This document shows, piece by piece, positions 61,916 to 64,000 of a DNA stretch of 64,000 nucleotides; positions within the stretch are counted from its first letter, which is position 1, and every line of letters starts with the position of its first letter. This DNA is from an uncultured Litoreibacter sp. (lineage in GTDB: Bacteria; Pseudomonadota; Alphaproteobacteria; Rhodobacterales; Rhodobacteraceae): NCBI GenBank assembly GCA_947494435.1, contig CANLUY010000002.1:682001-746000 (forward strand), in the 5' to 3' direction. The notes below the pieces were generated by a model that ran no database searches, was not told where the DNA came from, and was given only the letters and a program-made list of their open reading frames with translations. The translations under genes were made by a program, and so were the position numbers.

Positions 61916-63079
61916 CTATTCCGCTGGCGTCTGATCGGGGTCTTCAGGCGGTAAAGTCTTCTTTGTAAAAGGGTGCAGAAACTGTTTGATAAAACCACGC
62001 GGCACTTGTTCGCCCGCGACGCCATAACGTTCAGGCCAACGGTCTTCAGGCATATGATGTGTCCCAAAGATTTTATCGAGAACCGGAAAGTGAATAGCGT
62101 AGTTGATATCAATCGCTTCAGGTTCAGCACCGTGATGCCAATGGTGAAAACGTGGCGTTACAACCCATGGTTCCGCGCGCGTAAGATTCCAGCCGATATT
62201 GGAGTGGATGAAAGAGCTGTAGAAGTAGACGATCAATACATAGCCTTGGATCGCCGCAGGGTCGAAGCCTAATGTGAACATTGGAATAGCTGTCATGGAT
62301 CGCAGAATTGCTATCTCCACGAAATGCATCCGCGCACCTGACATCCAGTCCATCGACTTGGCTGAGTGATGGATTGCGTGGAACCGCCAAAGGGCAGGGA
62401 CCATGTGAAAGACCCTGTGCACCCAATATTGCACCAGATCTGAAGCCAACATGATCAAACCAAGTTGAACAAGAAATGGCAGGTTAAAGATCCAACTTTG
62501 AACGGGACCAAGGTCCACATAAGTCGTAATTAGATTTGATGGCAGTAACGTGATGAAAGTCAGCACCTGCACCAGTAGCGATGAGACAAGATAATAAAAC
62601 ATGTCCTCCTGCCATTCAGGGCGAAAGACTGTTTGATCCTCATAATTGGGAAAGTAGCGTTCCAAAGGGATGAACAGAAAACCTACGAAAAGCGCATTAA
62701 GGATGAAGAAATCCAGGCCGAAATACAGCGGGGCTGTGTAGGTTGACCCGTCATCCGGCGGCCCGATCAAAGAGGCAAAGATGACTAAGAAAAGTGCTGT
62801 CCAGCCCAGTATTTTGTCACGGGACAAGAGAAGGGAGGTCAAGGCGAAAGCGTAACCGAGCAATAGCACGACCTGCAAAACAAGCCGTAAATGTGACTCC
62901 GTAATGAATTCTGCAAGGTCAGGTGTCTGAAAGATGCCCGGGTAGTGCATGACCAACAGCAAGAGGCAGCCCGTGATACCGGCGAGTAAAGCGCCGCTAC
63001 CTGATAGCCACCCGGACCCAAACGGACGTTCTTGGCGCGGCCGGTCGAGATTTTGTTTGAGTCTTTTGATAAATGACAT
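61916..63079 (-). CDS. sterol desaturase / fatty acid hydroxylase family membrane protein
   Basis: A 387-aa integral membrane di-iron oxygenase. The histidine boxes are H-R-V-F-H, H-A-I-H-H-S and H-H-W-H-H, the set that defines the family. At least six hydrophobic segments precede and surround them. It would hydroxylate or desaturate a lipid; the substrate is unknown. The start at 63079 follows AGGAAA. Its place between the corrinoid methyltransferase and the RamA-like activator, with gaps of 92 and 114 bases, is unexpected. Confidence 0.87.
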   Translation of the reverse strand: MSFIKRLKQNLDRPRQERPFGSGWLSGSGALLAGITGCLLLLVMHYPGIFQTPDLAEFITESHLRLVLQVVLLLGYAFALTSLLLSRDKILGWTALFLVIFASLIGPPDDGSTYTAPLYFGLDFFILNALFVGFLFIPLERYFPNYEDQTVFRPEWQEDMFYYLVSSLLVQVLTFITLLPSNLITTYVDLGPVQSWIFNLPFLVQLGLIMLASDLVQYWVHRVFHMVPALWRFHAIHHSAKSMDWMSGARMHFVEIAILRSMTAIPMFTLGFDPAAIQGYVLIVYFYSSFIHSNIGWNLTRAEPWVVTPRFHHWHHGAEPEAIDINYAIHFPVLDKIFGTHHMPEDRWPERYGVAGEQVPRGFIKQFLHPFTKKTLPPEDPDQTPAE

Positions 63080-63171
63080 GCGCAAATTTCCTATCTGCCC
63101 GCCAGCCGCATTTTGGCATCTCGGTCATATCAACATATTGGCATGTGCTGTTCGTTACCAGTTATTTGCGA

Positions 63172-64000
63172 TCATCCGCGCCGACGGCGTCCCGACCGAC
63201 CCGCACGACCACCCCGCGCGGCGGCTTCGGTCCCATCGGCATTCTTGGGCTTGTTGAACTTGATCCATTCCCCGCCAGACGGGTCATTGTCGGTTAGGAA
63301 ATTAGCAGCCCGTATGGCTTCCATCTCTTTACCCGCTTGGGGTTTGGTGGAGCCGAGGCCCGTCAGCTGAGACAACAGCTCAGGGTCTATATCGTCCGGC
63401 ACGATGATGCCCGCAGCAGCAAGAGCGTCCCGCTTTTCTTGAAGTTTCTTTGGACCGACAGGCAGGGCTACGGGGTTCATAATTGCAGAAGTCATGCCAG
63501 CGGCCATAGCCATGGGCAAAAACGCATTATTGATGCCATGGCGGTTTGGCAGTCCGAAAGAGATGTTCGACGCGCCACAGGTCGTGTTCACGCCAAGCTC
63601 TTCACGGAGACGGCGCACAAGCGTGAAGACTTGCAAGCCAGCAGTGCCCATAGCCCCGATAGGCATGACAAGCGGATCCACAACAATATCATGAGCCGGG
63701 ATCCCGAAGTCTGCAGCGCGTTCGACAATCTTTTTTGCCACTGCAAAGCGGACATCCGGATCTTCGCTGATGCCAGTATCATCGTTTGAAATTGCCACGA
63801 CAGGCACATTGTATTTTTTGACCAGCGGCAGAACGAGTTCCAGACGCTCTTCCTCTCCCGTAACTGAGTTTAGAAGGGGCCGGCCTTCAGCAGCGGCAAG
63901 ACCGTTTTCCAAGGCTCCCGGAACAGAACTATCGATGCACAACGGTATGTCAGAGACTTTCTGGACCCGTTCGACCAATTCCTTCATCAACATCGGCTCG
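63172..64000 (-). CDS. methyltetrahydrofolate:corrinoid methyltransferase, 5' end beyond window
   Basis: At least 276 residues of a pterin-binding TIM-barrel protein of the AcsE/MtrH/MtgA type, which moves methyl groups between tetrahydrofolate and a corrinoid protein. Visible marks are L-C-I-D-S-S-V-P-G-A-L-E-N-G, L-L-N-S-V-T-G-E-E-E-R and T-T-C-G-A-S-N-I-S-F-G-L-P-N-R. The frame stays open to the window edge (E-P-M-L-M-K-E-L), so the N terminus is cut off. The C terminus is extended beyond the usual barrel and ends in R-G-G-R-A-G-R-S-G-R-R-R-R-G. With the RamA-like gene it forms part of a corrinoid one-carbon system whose carrier protein should lie to the right. Confidence 0.88.
   Translation of the reverse strand, partial: EPMLMKELVERVQKVSDIPLCIDSSVPGALENGLAAAEGRPLLNSVTGEEERLELVLPLVKKYNVPVVAISNDDTGISEDPDVRFAVAKKIVERAADFGIPAHDIVVDPLVMPIGAMGTAGLQVFTLVRRLREELGVNTTCGASNISFGLPNRHGINNAFLPMAMAAGMTSAIMNPVALPVGPKKLQEKRDALAAAGIIVPDDIDPELLSQLTGLGSTKPQAGKEMEAIRAANFLTDNDPSGGEWIKFNKPKNADGTEAAARGGRAGRSGRRRRG

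Overview
The window looks like a chromosomal stretch of a marine alphaproteobacterium of the Roseobacter group (Rhodobacteraceae). This is inferred from gene content, not from a marker gene: RTX proteins ending in a Hint domain, an agl-type alpha-glucoside operon, an Entner-Doudoroff route with zwf-pgl-pgi, a trimethylamine-methyltransferase-like protein, a RamA-like corrinoid activator next to a methyltetrahydrofolate:corrinoid methyltransferase, and a SoxR that controls a nearby gene directly. Genes are tightly packed, with many 1-4 base start/stop overlaps.

Layout. 1-1000: gene-poor, with at most one tiny ORF. 1-10.7 kb: two paralogous secreted RTX proteins (2448 and 684 aa) with the same C-terminal Hint module. 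10.7-16.2 kb, minus strand: MobA-like transferase and SMR transporter; a truncated dehalogenase remnant; a tartrate/isopropylmalate-type dehydrogenase with icd; a YcaQ-type glycosylase with an HD hydrolase. 16.3-18.2 kb: SDR and FAD monooxygenase. 18.2-28.1 kb: alpha-glucoside locus, with a LacI regulator, GH1 glucosidase and glucokinase diverging from aglEFG-aglA-aglK around two perfect palindromic operators. 28.2-32.9 kb: operon of FMO, two Rieske oxygenases, RidA and DUF1028. 32.9-35.4 kb: edd-eda. 35.4-40.3 kb, minus strand: MttB-like protein, then TPM, PEP-mutase-like and aminotransferase genes. 40.3-41.3 kb: soxR and a glyoxalase-fold gene. 41.3-45.4 kb: a cysteine-rich leader peptide, cysS, an unlisted 52-aa Cys-motif ORF, cimA and a squalene/phytoene-synthase-like gene. 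45.4-50.7 kb: MFS transporter and cobalamin genes. 50.6-55.1 kb: AlkA-like glycosylase, esterase, an unknown protein, HNH nuclease, ureohydrolase and radical SAM. 55.3-59.6 kb: zwf-pgl-pgi and a thioesterase. 59.65 kb: tRNA-Gly(CCC). 59.8-64 kb, minus strand: RamA-like activator, sterol-desaturase-family protein and a corrinoid methyltransferase cut by the window edge.

How it fits together. Imported alpha-glucosides are hydrolysed by AglA, phosphorylated by Glk, isomerised by Pgi, oxidised by Zwf and Pgl, and cleaved by Edd and Eda. The edd and zwf promoters, 22 kb apart, carry nearly identical LacI-type palindromes and so probably share a regulator. The B12 synthesis genes make a cofactor that the corrinoid methyl-transfer genes at the right edge would use.

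The strongest new signals are a 14-codon ORF with four cysteine codons (three in a row) just upstream of cysS, which looks like an attenuator leader, and a 52-aa ORF with a CxxCxC motif joined by ATGA overlaps to both cysS and cimA. Also of note are a SoxR box in a 19-base-spacer promoter driving a VOC protein, a module duplication that explains how the large RTX-Hint protein arose, and matching arginine-rich tails on two corrinoid-pathway proteins.
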